Source of the DNA: Candidatus Saccharimonadota bacterium
GTDB taxonomy: Bacteria > Patescibacteriota > Saccharimonadia > Saccharimonadales > Saccharimonadaceae
Direction: 5' to 3'
Length of the DNA stretch: 64,000 bases
Assembly (NCBI GenBank): GCA_028289065.1
Contig: JAQGHA010000010.1
Coordinates: 113,422-177,421 of the forward strand
Under the pieces are notes generated by a model. That model saw only the letters and a list, made by a program, of their open reading frames with translations, was not told the origin of the DNA and searched no databases. This document shows, in pieces, positions 30,507 to 38,862 of the stretch. The position numbers and the translations under genes are program-made. Position 1 is the stretch's first letter. The number at the start of each line of letters is the position of its first letter.

Positions 30507-32111
30507 CTAATCTTCCTTCGGTGTTTCACTTTTTTTATCAGAATATACTACTACTTGTGCCTTACGTAAAATGTTTTTACCCAATTTTCCTACAAGCGTT
30601 TCCCAGATTGTATCAATTTTTTCTCTCATTACTTCATCGAGCTTTTGGGTATTTTTAGGTATAGAGACGACATCGCTAACGTTTAGTATTCCTACTTCAG
30701 GTATTTGCAATAGGGGAGGTAGAGGCTTATCGATGAAAGCTTTTATGTAATCGTCATCAGCGTCATCATTCGCGTCATAACTTTGATCAAGTTCTCTTTG
30801 CATTGCCCTCGTCGCTACATATAAAGGTTTGAGAATATCAAATACATCAGCTGGTTTTACAAGTCTTGGACTTTGAATGATTTTATCATATTGCTGCATC
30901 ATATCTGAGGTTATACCACTATGTACAGAAATAGTTGGAGCAACTTCATTGAATTCAAAATTCAAAACTTTCTGCTGATCATCAATTGTTTTTAGTATTT
31001 CATCAAATTTTTTTCTAGTACGGTCTATAACAAGCTCAACTTCTTCAATGACGTCAATAACTGCATTCTTTTCGATTTCATTATCACTCAGCGCTTCGTC
31101 AATTAATGAAATATTTTTTAGAATAGCAATAAGTTCTTTTGAAGTCGCATTTTCTTTAGCTTTTTTAATAAATTCTTCGATTTGGTCCATGCTAACATCT
31201 ACGATTTCATCTTCGTCATCTTCGGAAAAATCAATCGTATCTATCGTTTCTGAATCATGAATTATCTCAGCTGGCTCAAAAATCCCACTTTCATCGTCTT
31301 TTCTTGCCAATTCCGCTTCGGCCAGTTTTATTCTTTTTTCTTCTTCTGCGGCGATAATTGGCCCGGCAAGTGCTTCACGCTCATTGAGCTCGTCGGTTAC
31401 AGCAAGAAGTCTAACTTTGAAAAGCTTAGTTCGATCCTCTTCTAGTGTTTCTAACCGGGTATCCAAAACAACGATTTTTTCTTCCGCATCTGCAAGAATT
31501 TTTTCATGTTCTTCATATTCTGCTCGGTGAACGTTTATAGAATCAATTGCAGCGTCTCGTCGTTTTTCATGTTCTTCTTGGCTTTTTTCACCTGATTTTA
31601 TGTAGAACGTTATATCTTCTATAGCCTTGCTACTAGCCTTCAAGAGGTCGTCAGCTTTACTTTTACTAGCTGTAGCTTCATTAGTTCTTGAACCCTTTTC
31701 ATTTAATAAGCCATTCACGAGGTGATCTCGATATGCTGTAAGCGCGTCTATCTGCAATTGGATAGCTTGATCCGTTAAAGCAATCTTTCTTTCATAGGTA
31801 TCATCCGTATATTGAGTTATTTGATCGGCTGCTTTTGTAATTTTTTCAAAAGTAGCTTGTGCAAATACCTCCATGGTTTGTAGCTTTTCATTTGCGTCAT
31901 TATATCGTTTATGAATTCGGTCAGCATTAGCCTCAAGTGTACTTTCTGATTTAGGTTCGTTTGCTTCTTCTGGTTCTTCGACTATTTCCCCAATTGAAAT
32001 AGATTGATCTTGTGGTTCTAAATCATCAGGAGATATACTCGAATGTAGCAACACGTCGGTTGGCACACTATTGTGTTCGGTATTGTTCAGTTGCTCATAG
32101 ATAGTAGACAT
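30507..32111 (-). CDS. 534-aa acidic coiled-coil protein
   Basis: Starts MSTIYEQLNNTEHNSVPTDV. Dominated by heptad-like charged helices from about residue 60 to 420 (TMEVFAQATFEKITKAADQI, KILADAEEKIVVLDTRLETL), with a very acidic stretch around 300 (SEDDEDEIVDVSMDQIEEF). No TM segment or signal is seen. No family recognised. It is likely a cytoplasmic scaffold or ruler for the envelope proteins encoded on both sides. Its stop lies 3 nt upstream of the 976-aa gene's start, so the two are tightly coupled. Confidence 0.65.
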   Translation of the reverse strand: MSTIYEQLNNTEHNSVPTDVLLHSSISPDDLEPQDQSISIGEIVEEPEEANEPKSESTLEANADRIHKRYNDANEKLQTMEVFAQATFEKITKAADQITQYTDDTYERKIALTDQAIQLQIDALTAYRDHLVNGLLNEKGSRTNEATASKSKADDLLKASSKAIEDITFYIKSGEKSQEEHEKRRDAAIDSINVHRAEYEEHEKILADAEEKIVVLDTRLETLEEDRTKLFKVRLLAVTDELNEREALAGPIIAAEEEKRIKLAEAELARKDDESGIFEPAEIIHDSETIDTIDFSEDDEDEIVDVSMDQIEEFIKKAKENATSKELIAILKNISLIDEALSDNEIEKNAVIDVIEEVELVIDRTRKKFDEILKTIDDQQKVLNFEFNEVAPTISVHSGITSDMMQQYDKIIQSPRLVKPADVFDILKPLYVATRAMQRELDQSYDANDDADDDYIKAFIDKPLPPLLQIPEVGILNVSDVVSIPKNTQKLDEVMREKIDTIWETLVGKLGKNILRKAQVVVYSDKKSETPKED

Positions 32112-32131
32112 AATAAATCCTTTCTTGTACG

Positions 32132-33505
32132 TTATGGTGCTACGGTTGGCATTGGTTCTGGGGTTGATGTAGGGCTTTTTGTCGGTACTTCAACATCTAA
32201 CGGCTGTAAAGCTCCGATTGTTATTTTTGCAGATCTGATATTGAACTTATTGTCTGTCGCGAAGCCTACGGGTGGGGTGACAGTAGCTGCGGGCATTTTT
32301 GTTGCATCATCTAGAGGCACATCGGGAAGCAATTTATAGCTACCACCCTTAAAAAGAGGGGGTACCTTAGGGTTGCCTACAATCTGTTGAATGATGGCGT
32401 TATCAATCGCTTTTTCAACCGTAAGAGCATCTCCTGGTAAATCAATATTGTCTTGACTAGCTAAGACTTCACTCAGTTCTTGAATTGCTTTAATTTTTGC
32501 ATACTGGTACATAGTCTGTTGTTGAGCAGAGTCGGCGTATGAAGCAACCAACGCTTCTCTGGCTGCATTAAATACCTCATCCTTACCAAGTTTCAGGAAT
32601 AACCCATACTCCGGGTTGGGGAATGTCATAAATTCACCTTCATGAGGGTCGGCGTCAACGTATGCTCCATCATTCTGATATTGAATCTGCATATCTATAT
32701 CAAACAGGCTTTTAGGGTCCCTGAAGGTAATTACTAGTTTCGATCGATCGACTGTAACAAAGTCCCCTTGAACTTCGATAGAACCGGTTGGATCACAAAT
32801 ATTAACTCCAAAAGGAATATTATTTAACGTAACTTCAGGGAAACCGCTATTTGTCACAAACTTTCTAAGGTCAATACCGTTTCCAAGGACCGCTTGACCT
32901 TCTGCTTGCTTATTAATATTTTCTTCAGTTAAATAAGGCTTCTGCTTTATAGGCGTAGCACTATTTGCGTCTGCAAGCAGTATTTCTTCAGCTATTTCAC
33001 CACTAAGGCTGACCGCCAAAATAGTTTTTTCAGGTTTATCACAAGTATCAGGGTCAAAAGGAGAAACACCTAAGGTTTCAAGCGGAGAAACCTCGGTTAT
33101 GTCTTCGTTGTTGAAGTTAAATTTTAAATTATCTAATGCAGATGTTGCGTTATCTCGAACCCCGCCGAGGTTAAATCCATAAGCACCACCCGCGACAACG
33201 GCAATTGCTAGGGCGGCTATAGATGATTTTTTTACTATTTTTCTTAAATGCTCGTTCTTTTTACCAGGCGTAACGTTATTCTCAGCGGCTCTTGGTGCTG
33301 GTGTATCATTTTTTGGTCGAGTCTCGGGGGCAGGCTGTACGACGGGTCGAGGCTGAGGCTGCTGTCGTTGTTGTGGCTGCTGTTGCCTTTGTCTGGCTTG
33401 TTCGGTTGTTCTACTTGAAAGCCATTTACTTAGATCATTAATATCTACACCAGTGTGATGGTCGTCGTATTTCTCTTGTTCGGATTTGTTTAAAAATTCA
33501 CCCAT
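32132..33505 (-). CDS. 457-aa single-TM protein with Q/P-rich N-terminus, DUF4230-like
   Basis: Residues 1-85 are hydrophilic with a Gln/Arg/Pro repeat tract (ARQRQQQPQQRQQPQPRPV). A TM helix follows near 95-115 (SSIAALAIAVVAGGAYGFNL). The outer domain has VTVDRSKLVITFRDPKSLFD and AKIKAIQELSEVLASQDNI, a pattern similar to the downstream part of DUF4230 proteins. It shares this build (disordered cytoplasmic N-terminus, one TM, alpha/beta outer domain) with the 34224 gene product, so the two may be paralogues. Translation overlaps the upstream gene by 1 nt. Confidence 0.6.
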   Translation of the reverse strand: MGEFLNKSEQEKYDDHHTGVDINDLSKWLSSRTTEQARQRQQQPQQRQQPQPRPVVQPAPETRPKNDTPAPRAAENNVTPGKKNEHLRKIVKKSSIAALAIAVVAGGAYGFNLGGVRDNATSALDNLKFNFNNEDITEVSPLETLGVSPFDPDTCDKPEKTILAVSLSGEIAEEILLADANSATPIKQKPYLTEENINKQAEGQAVLGNGIDLRKFVTNSGFPEVTLNNIPFGVNICDPTGSIEVQGDFVTVDRSKLVITFRDPKSLFDIDMQIQYQNDGAYVDADPHEGEFMTFPNPEYGLFLKLGKDEVFNAAREALVASYADSAQQQTMYQYAKIKAIQELSEVLASQDNIDLPGDALTVEKAIDNAIIQQIVGNPKVPPLFKGGSYKLLPDVPLDDATKMPAATVTPPVGFATDNKFNIRSAKITIGALQPLDVEVPTKSPTSTPEPMPTVAP

Positions 33506-34224
33506 TATTTTGCCGCCATAGTGTCATTACTAATAAATGGTAGATAGCTTAGTAACTTTTCACTATATTCATTCGTGTAGCACGATAGGTTAAATAGATA
33601 AGGCGCATGTCCACATGCTTCAGCCGCTTGATCTCCGTAATTCATAACTGCGGCCGCTGGAATACCGAGAACGCTAGTTGTCGCTACAAAAGCCATGCTA
33701 AACATCAATCCTGAGGAAAGCGGTTTACGAAGTGGCGGACGCTCATATTTAACATTTGAACCAGGGTCTGGATCAGAGTCTGAATTAGAACCTTGATCAT
33801 CATCAGGAACTTGAGGAAGGACAACAGTTTCTTGCGTAGCAAAACTATCTGGTTCTGATGAACTAATCATGGTACTACCTGAAATATCTTCAATCTCTTC
33901 ATCGTCTGACCAAGACCCCTGAGAAGTATTGTAATTCTCCGTTTGCGGTTGGCTACCTGCAGAATTCAGAGTTGAAGCCAGACTGGCAATTCCTAGTATC
34001 GCAGGGTGTACTTCACCGCTTGAAGAACTGGTTTTGATTTTTAAACTCATTTCGAACTTATTAGTCCCAGTTCCAGGACTGAGGAATTTTTGTTCAGGCT
34101 GGGCCTGAAGTTCGTTTATCCGTGGTACATGCTCCACAATTTTTCCTTTTTCATCAACGGAAAATACTACGCCTTCATGCCGATATTTTTTTCCAGGCAC
34201 TGGTATAAATTCAGAGTTTGTCAT
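33505..34224 (-). CDS. 239-aa protein with C-terminal TM helix
   Basis: Starts MTNSEFIPVPGKKYRHEGVV. A long acidic, probably disordered region (residues ~90-165, rich in Ser, Asp, Pro) leads to a TM helix near 173-195 (SGLMFSMAFVATTSVLGIPA). A short outer domain follows with two Cys (ACGHAPYLFNLSCYTNEYSE) that could be disulfide-bonded. No family recognised. It sits between two single-TM proteins with 1-nt overlaps on both sides, so it is probably a stoichiometric part of the same membrane complex. Confidence 0.6.
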   Translation of the reverse strand: MTNSEFIPVPGKKYRHEGVVFSVDEKGKIVEHVPRINELQAQPEQKFLSPGTGTNKFEMSLKIKTSSSSGEVHPAILGIASLASTLNSAGSQPQTENYNTSQGSWSDDEEIEDISGSTMISSSEPDSFATQETVVLPQVPDDDQGSNSDSDPDPGSNVKYERPPLRKPLSSGLMFSMAFVATTSVLGIPAAAVMNYGDQAAEACGHAPYLFNLSCYTNEYSEKLLSYLPFISNDTMAAK

Positions 34225-35384
34225 TACTTGGCATCCTTATTGGTTTTCGTTGAAGTAGACTTGTCTTCTAACGCCGGCAGAGCGCTTTCTACCACACCAC
34301 ACGTCATAGGTTTACTTGCTTCTTCTTTCTTTGAAGAAAATATCCCTACCTCTGTATAATCATTTAGCTCGTCAATATTCCCTTGATCAGGTTTAATATT
34401 GTTCGTTTGTTTGATAACAATCTTAGCATTTCTTACAAGTTTTGCTGTTTTTTCCAATGTCATCTTTGATAGTGCGATAGACACTTCATTTCTATAGTTA
34501 TCTACATCAAGAATCTTGCCTTTTACTGCCTCACGAAGGTTATTTTTCAATTTTTCATCATATCCTTCAACGGCTTTTGAAATAAGGGGAGTACATTCTT
34601 TGTCAACTTGCGTAAGTATAATAAAATCGGCGTATCTTTCGAGCGTCTGTTCAATGTTCAACTTTTTTGTTTTCATCTCTTGGACTATATCAAGATCTGC
34701 CATCTTGATATCTTTAATATTTAGATCCTCTAAACGGTTATCTATCGAGTCAGCAACAAGTGTCCAAAAATCAAGCTGTTCTTTTATTTCACTTGGAGCA
34801 CTGTCGTACGTCTTAGCCGATCCATCTTTTATATGAACATCTGCAGTAAGAGCAGCTTTGGATGCCGTTATGGTTAATTGTTCTGTATTAGGATCTAAGG
34901 TTACGGCAACTTGTTTAGTATCGAGCATAACATCGGTTTCAATGATAGCTTTGCGAGTGACATAGTCGGAATTAAAATCTTTTCCAGCAAAAGATTGATC
35001 CATAGCAATGGTCACTCCCTCTACCGCCGTCTCTGCATGAGCAAGAGACACTGTATCCATGTCATCCATGTATGCATGAAGAATTTTAGCATGCCCATTG
35101 CTCGTGACTCCACCTTCGCTGACAACTTTTGGCGACGTAGCATTCGCTACCGAGACTATGTACCCAACACCACTAACAGCCCCTACCAGAATACCGGCAA
35201 CTGCCACTCCACCCATGATGCTAACAAGATTACCACCAGAGAAATAACGCCTGGTCTTTCTTTCCGGTATATTTTGAGTTAATTCGTCGCGTTGTTGTGT
35301 TGACTCGCTATTAGAAATACCGCCCATTGCAAGAAGTTCTTCAACCTGTCGTTGGTTGTATGTTGGTGTCTTTGGTTTTCTCAT
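34224..35384 (-). CDS. 386-aa single-TM protein with DUF4230-like outer domain
   Basis: ATG 35384 is chosen: GGGAGTG lies 5 nt upstream, and the 30-codon extension covers the promoter -10. After ~70 polar residues a TM helix follows (LVSIMGGVAVAGILVGAVSG). The outer part contains GVTIAMDQSFAGKDFNSDYV and KQVAVTLDPNTEQLTITASK, typical of DUF4230 in order and hydrophobic pattern. DUF4230 proteins are membrane-anchored and uncharacterised. First gene of the five-gene minus-strand operon, driven by TTGACA-17-TATATA, with a palindrome upstream (35497-35515). Confidence 0.65.
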   Translation of the reverse strand: MRKPKTPTYNQRQVEELLAMGGISNSESTQQRDELTQNIPERKTRRYFSGGNLVSIMGGVAVAGILVGAVSGVGYIVSVANATSPKVVSEGGVTSNGHAKILHAYMDDMDTVSLAHAETAVEGVTIAMDQSFAGKDFNSDYVTRKAIIETDVMLDTKQVAVTLDPNTEQLTITASKAALTADVHIKDGSAKTYDSAPSEIKEQLDFWTLVADSIDNRLEDLNIKDIKMADLDIVQEMKTKKLNIEQTLERYADFIILTQVDKECTPLISKAVEGYDEKLKNNLREAVKGKILDVDNYRNEVSIALSKMTLEKTAKLVRNAKIVIKQTNNIKPDQGNIDELNDYTEVGIFSSKKEEASKPMTCGVVESALPALEDKSTSTKTNKDAK

Positions 35385-35445
35385 TATCACACTCCCAGGT
35401 GTATATAATTTAGAGCTGCCACTCCAGCCGACTAACTTATGTATA

Positions 35446-35474
35446 TATATAAACTTAATTTGCTTTAATGTCAA
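35446..35474 (-). promoter_or_regulatory. Promoter of the envelope operon
   Basis: On the minus strand TTGACA (complement of 35469-35474) is separated by 17 nt from TATATA (about 35451-35446). Confidence 0.75.
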
Positions 35475-35496
35475 CTGTTGCTATTAAAATTAAAAT

Positions 35497-35515
35497 ATCT
35501 CACTACAAGTGAGAT
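35497..35515. promoter_or_regulatory. Palindromic operator candidate
   Basis: ATCTCACT-ACA-AGTGAGAT is a perfect 8-bp inverted repeat centred about 34 bp upstream of the -35 box of the envelope operon. The position suggests an activator site. Confidence 0.55.
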
Positions 35516-35567
35516 TACTATTCCTTTATTTATTCGACAGAAACAAAAATGAGAAGTTATTGTGAGG

Positions 35568-35604
35568 AGGTAGTGTGGGGCAAAATGAGCCAACCACACT
35601 ACCT
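35568..35604 (-). terminator. Terminator hairpin of the 35624 gene
   Basis: AGGTAGTGTGG (35568-35578) / CCACACTACCT (35594-35604), a perfect 11-bp stem. Confidence 0.7.
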
Positions 35605-35623
35605 TCCACGACACCACGATGTG

Positions 35624-36175
35624 CTACTGGTTGTTGACGATGAACTCTTTCAGCCGCTTGTCGCGCCGAGCGGCACGGGAGGACGTTAATGCCAGCCTCG
35701 GGAGCTTCGGTCGTGTGAACGACTCGATCGGAATGTTCACCTTTAGCTTATTCCACAGGAGACCGATGGTCAGAAGGAGGAATAAGATCAGGTAGACTAT
35801 GCTCGATCGTCCAGCCCAGCCATCCACCGCCAGAAGGTTTCCCTCGGGAAGGAATGACAAGAACGAATTCGCTCGCAGTACAGCTCCACCGCCAGTATCC
35901 ATGACAAACACGGTTACACAGAAGGGTGCAATGATCGACACCACGGCTTGAACAACTGTTTGCATAGGTACATCAGCACCACTGCGAACTCGGTTAGCCG
36001 AACGTAGCGTCACCGCCATCACGACGAATAGGCCGACAAGTACGAAGACAGAAACGAGCATGGAGATGATGCTTTTCAGGATCAACAGCACCCCTCCGGC
36101 CGAAATCAAATCAACGCTGTGCAAGATTATCCCGAATGCCGCAAGGGCAAGCAAGACCGTTCGATATTGCAACAT
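35624..36175 (-). CDS. 183-aa four-TM membrane protein (GC-type)
   Basis: Starts MLQYRTVLLALAAFGIILHS. Four hydrophobic segments are visible (TVLLALAAFGIILHSVDLI; IISMLVSVFVLVGLFVVMAV; AVVSIIAPFCVTVFVM; IVYLILFLLLTIGLLW). A basic C-terminal tail follows (LALTSSRAARRDKRLKEFIV). No family recognised. GC-rich codons. TGCTATCAT on the minus strand (about 36246-36254) may be its -10. It lies divergently from the 36395 gene and shares a regulatory interval with it. Confidence 0.65.
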   Translation of the reverse strand: MLQYRTVLLALAAFGIILHSVDLISAGGVLLILKSIISMLVSVFVLVGLFVVMAVTLRSANRVRSGADVPMQTVVQAVVSIIAPFCVTVFVMDTGGGAVLRANSFLSFLPEGNLLAVDGWAGRSSIVYLILFLLLTIGLLWNKLKVNIPIESFTRPKLPRLALTSSRAARRDKRLKEFIVNNQ

Positions 36176-36305
36176 GTCTTTCTTCTTTCTACTGGGTCAG
36201 GGTCGTATGCTCCTATGACATAGGGGCACATGCAAAATGATAGCATTCATTTTCTTTTATGCAAATAATGTTTTAAGAAACTTATTTTACTAACTGTAAA
36301 TAATA

Positions 36306-36340
36306 TTGACATAAATTCATTTACAGGTACACTGTAAATG
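36306..36340 (+). promoter_or_regulatory. Promoter overlapped by a 9-bp palindrome (operator)
   Basis: TTGACA (36306-36311) and TACACT (36328-36333, 16-nt spacer). CATTTACAG (36318-36326) - GTACA - CTGTAAATG (36332-36340) is a perfect inverted repeat that covers the -10, and a further half-site CTGTAAAT lies at about 36294. This is the classic layout for a dimeric repressor. Confidence 0.75.
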
Positions 36341-36394
36341 TCGTATAGCGTAACTGAAAAATTCATGATTCACAAACGAGAGCAGGTGATTAGT

Positions 36395-36736
36395 ATGTCC
36401 TTCTTCATAAACGTAAGGCCTCCGAAAGTAGGTTGGATAGAGTCCGGCAAGCGGTTCTTCTACAACGATGAGGAGAGGAGCCGGTTTCCATTTGTAGCCA
36501 GGGCCTTGGCTACAGTCCTAAGGACAGTGTTCTTCGTGGGTGGACCAATAACATTACTGGACGACATCGGTAACGCCGTGCCGGGTCTCAACATTTTTAC
36601 CATGGGAAATGATGTTGTGGCTGCGTTCACTCTGTTCGCACTCATCCGGATCTGCGTGATTCATCACCAGGCCAATAGTCTAATCGAGATGAAAGTCTTG
36701 GCTGCCGACTATCGAATGCTCAGGAACTCTCTGTAA
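36395..36736 (+). CDS. 113-aa membrane protein under operator control (GC-type)
   Basis: The start ATG 36395 follows GCAGGTG; the longer frame from 36338 would begin inside the operator. The protein MSFFINVRPPKVGWIESGKR continues RFFYNDEERSRFP, then two moderately hydrophobic segments (VLRTVFFVGGPITLLDDIG; VVAAFTLFALIRICVIH). No family recognised. The palindrome across its promoter suggests tight repression by a regulator encoded outside this window. A GC hairpin (36752-36787) follows. Confidence 0.6.
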   Translation: MSFFINVRPPKVGWIESGKRFFYNDEERSRFPFVARALATVLRTVFFVGGPITLLDDIGNAVPGLNIFTMGNDVVAAFTLFALIRICVIHHQANSLIEMKVLAADYRMLRNSL

Positions 36737-36751
36737 CCGTGCGACGCCCCA

Positions 36752-36787
36752 GGGCACCGAAAGAGACTTCGTTCTCGATCGGTGCCC
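36752..36787 (+). terminator. GC hairpin after the 36395 gene
   Basis: GGGCACCGA (36752-36760) / TCGGTGCCC (36779-36787), perfect. Confidence 0.65.
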
Positions 36788-36817
36788 TCGGGCACAACAA
36801 CTCGACTTACGTTCCTT

Positions 36818-36890
36818 ACCACCAATTTAGGTGGTTTTTTGTTATCATAGGCACGTAAAAACACCGCCTTTGAAGACGGTGTTTTTTAGT
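36818..36890 (+). terminator. Tandem terminators with an orphan extended -10 between them
   Basis: ACCACC/GGTGGT plus T6 (36818-36841) is followed directly by TGTTATCAT (36840-36848), the same terminator-promoter fusion as in the cassettes. Then comes a second hairpin, AACACCG/CGGTGTT (about 36861-36887), with T6 on plus and A-run on the other side. The second also serves the 36899 gene on minus. No ORF fits between them. Confidence 0.6.
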
Positions 36891-36898
36891 AGTGTGCC

Positions 36899-37105
36899 TT
36901 AGAGTTTAATAACCCAAATCAACACAGCGGCGGCTACTGCGGCCAGGACAAAGAACAGTCCTAAACCTACAGGTGAACCCCAGCTAAACCATGAACCCCA
37001 AGCTCGCCAGTGACTCCAGTGGGCTTTGGAAAGTTCCTGCCACTCGGCGTACTGTTGCTTAGCTTCTTGGTCTCGCTTTAGCTTTTTTTCTTCGCGATCA
37101 ACCAT
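36899..37105 (-). CDS. 68-aa C-tail-anchored membrane protein
   Basis: MVDREEKKLKRDQEAKQQYA (charged, helical) then a Trp-rich segment (WSHWRAWGSWFSWGSPVG) and a C-terminal TM helix (LFFVLAAVAAAVLIWVIKL). SD AAGGAGATC precedes the ATG. No family recognised. The Trp/Gly-rich stretch next to the membrane may be an interfacial helix. It is a single-gene unit with the bidirectional terminator at its 3' end. Confidence 0.7.
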   Translation of the reverse strand: MVDREEKKLKRDQEAKQQYAEWQELSKAHWSHWRAWGSWFSWGSPVGLGLFFVLAAVAAAVLIWVIKL

Positions 37106-37239
37106 AGTGATCTCCTTGTTAAATTATCGACCTGCCGTTGTTCGATAGAATACCGCAAATCTGTGAATGTCGTTGGCAGGCGACCAGACCGCTAGGCGGA
37201 TTTATTTCAAAGCTATAATAGCATATTCATTTAAGGCTG

Positions 37240-37932
37240 TTAATGAGCTTCGGAAACAGCAAGCTTTTTACGGAACCGGTTTGATAAACCTTTAGCTATA
37301 ACCGTGACAATAAGTACCCAGGCAATACTCACACTCCAGCCCGCCAGCACATCGGTAGGGTAGTGAACGCCCATGTAGAGCCTTGAAAGCCCAATAAGGA
37401 TAATGGTACTAGCGCCAGCAATAATCGCTGTTAATCGCCATTTTGTATTCCACAATATCACTATTAGACATAACACTAAGGCGCAGCTCACCATGGCATG
37501 GCCACTTGGAAAAGAGTAGCCCGTTTCAGTAATAGCAGACTGCCAGAAGGCCGGGCGATCGCGATGGAAGATAAGCTTCAACAGGAAGTTTGCTAAGGCC
37601 GCACCACCAACCCCGAACAGAACAATCAAAGCGTTCAATCGTTGTTTACGATATATAATATAAGCCAATATCAGTATTGTTATCGGCAATATACTTTCGA
37701 CGTTTCCAATAGTAGTAATAAACAAGAAAAATCCATCTAAAAACGGTGTCGATAAAGAATGGATGTAATTTAATAAGACTATTTCGATATGGATTGGTTC
37801 GTTTTCCAGCACTTCGTCGGCCAGCTTAACGAAGACTATGATTGGAGTCCAAAAGAGTACAAAAGCTAACCCAAGCCGAATTGCCTTGCGGCCTTTAAAT
37901 ATATTGAGAAAACGTTTCATGTTGTTATTCAT
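37240..37932 (-). CDS. PAP2-family phosphatase (undecaprenyl-PP or lipid phosphatase)
   Basis: A 230-aa polytopic protein with all three PAP2 motifs: KLIFHRDRP (K-x6-RP), YSFPSGHAM (PSGH) and SRLYMGVHYPTDVLAG (SR-x5-H-x3-D). These residues form the phosphohistidine active site on the outer face of the membrane. BacA-independent undecaprenyl-pyrophosphatases and phosphatidylglycerophosphate phosphatases belong here; the substrate cannot be chosen from sequence alone. Six TM helices are visible. Met1 or Met5 may start translation. Confidence 0.9.
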   Translation of the reverse strand: MNNNMKRFLNIFKGRKAIRLGLAFVLFWTPIIVFVKLADEVLENEPIHIEIVLLNYIHSLSTPFLDGFFLFITTIGNVESILPITILILAYIIYRKQRLNALIVLFGVGGAALANFLLKLIFHRDRPAFWQSAITETGYSFPSGHAMVSCALVLCLIVILWNTKWRLTAIIAGASTIILIGLSRLYMGVHYPTDVLAGWSVSIAWVLIVTVIAKGLSNRFRKKLAVSEAH

Positions 37933-38023
37933 TAATACTCAGTATACGCTGTGAGATACCTCACAGCTGCATTGTTTTTTAATTGTTATTATTTTTAAGT
38001 AATTAATGAACAAGGAGAAATAT

Positions 38024-38701
38024 ATGGAATCTAACACATCCAAAGCTGGCATTATTGTCGCTGCTATTGTAGCGCTCGCAATCGGTGCTTTTGGTGGTTA
38101 CATGATCGGCAATAATATGAACGACATGAACACCAACGAATCATCATCAAATCAACAGTCAGTCAAACAAGCTGACTTACGCGTAGCATTAAATAACGCT
38201 CTGCGTGAGCACGTGACTTCTAGCCTGGTTGTAGCGCGTAATATCGTAGATAATGCACCTACAGCAAAAATAGAAGGCGCCAAGGCCGCTCAAACCGCTA
38301 ATGCCGTTGCCATCGCAACTGCCGTGGGTGATATTTACGGTGAAGATGCTCAAACGGCTATTACTACACCATTCGTAGAACACATTGCTCAATCAAATAA
38401 CTACGCTCAAGCTGTCGCAAATGGTGACACTATGGCACAAGCGACTTCACTTTCAGCCCTTCGCGCCGAACTGCGTAAAGTAGCGACTGTCTTCAACAGT
38501 GTTATCCCTAGCGTACCAACTGACACACTTTATGACGCATTAAGCGCTCACGAAGACTTGCTTAACCAAGCAGCAGTTGAATATAAGGCAGGTAACTTTG
38601 AAAAAGCCTACAACTTAGAGAATGAAGCCCTTGTGCAAATCTCTGGCGGTGCTGAAGCACTTACAACCGGTATCGTTAAGTCAAAACCTGACATGTTCTA
38701 A
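38024..38701 (+). CDS. Single-TM protein with helical outer domain
   Basis: 225 aa from ATG 38024, chosen because AAGGAG lies 7 nt before it. An N-terminal TM helix (AGIIVAAIVALAIGAFGGYM) precedes an Asn/Ser-rich linker and a helical extracellular domain of about 170 residues (ADLRVALNNALREHVTSSLV ... LSAHEDLLNQAAVEYKAGNF). The repeated His/Asp/Glu-bearing helices recall ferritin-like or four-helix bundles, but no metal site is proven. A terminator (ATACCCA/TGGGTAT, about 38723-38744) follows. Confidence 0.65.
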   Translation: MESNTSKAGIIVAAIVALAIGAFGGYMIGNNMNDMNTNESSSNQQSVKQADLRVALNNALREHVTSSLVVARNIVDNAPTAKIEGAKAAQTANAVAIATAVGDIYGEDAQTAITTPFVEHIAQSNNYAQAVANGDTMAQATSLSALRAELRKVATVFNSVIPSVPTDTLYDALSAHEDLLNQAAVEYKAGNFEKAYNLENEALVQISGGAEALTTGIVKSKPDMF

Positions 38702-38862
38702 TAGAACAAATTCTAATAAATATACCCATCGTTTGGTGGGTATATTTTATTTGATGAAAATTAAGCTGAGGAAGTACTTAGGAAGTAGGTTTTAACCACA
38801 ACCTCTACACCTTGTATAAGGGGTGAATAATTGGTAAAATAAAGGCAATACATTGGGGGTAT

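Noticed and set aside
5688-36890. A single integrative element from tRNA-Trp to about 36.9 kb
   Set aside because: No second attachment site or tRNA fragment is seen. Serine integrases leave only a short core, and T4SS genes may be a fixed part of the lineage. Boundaries cannot be set from this sequence.
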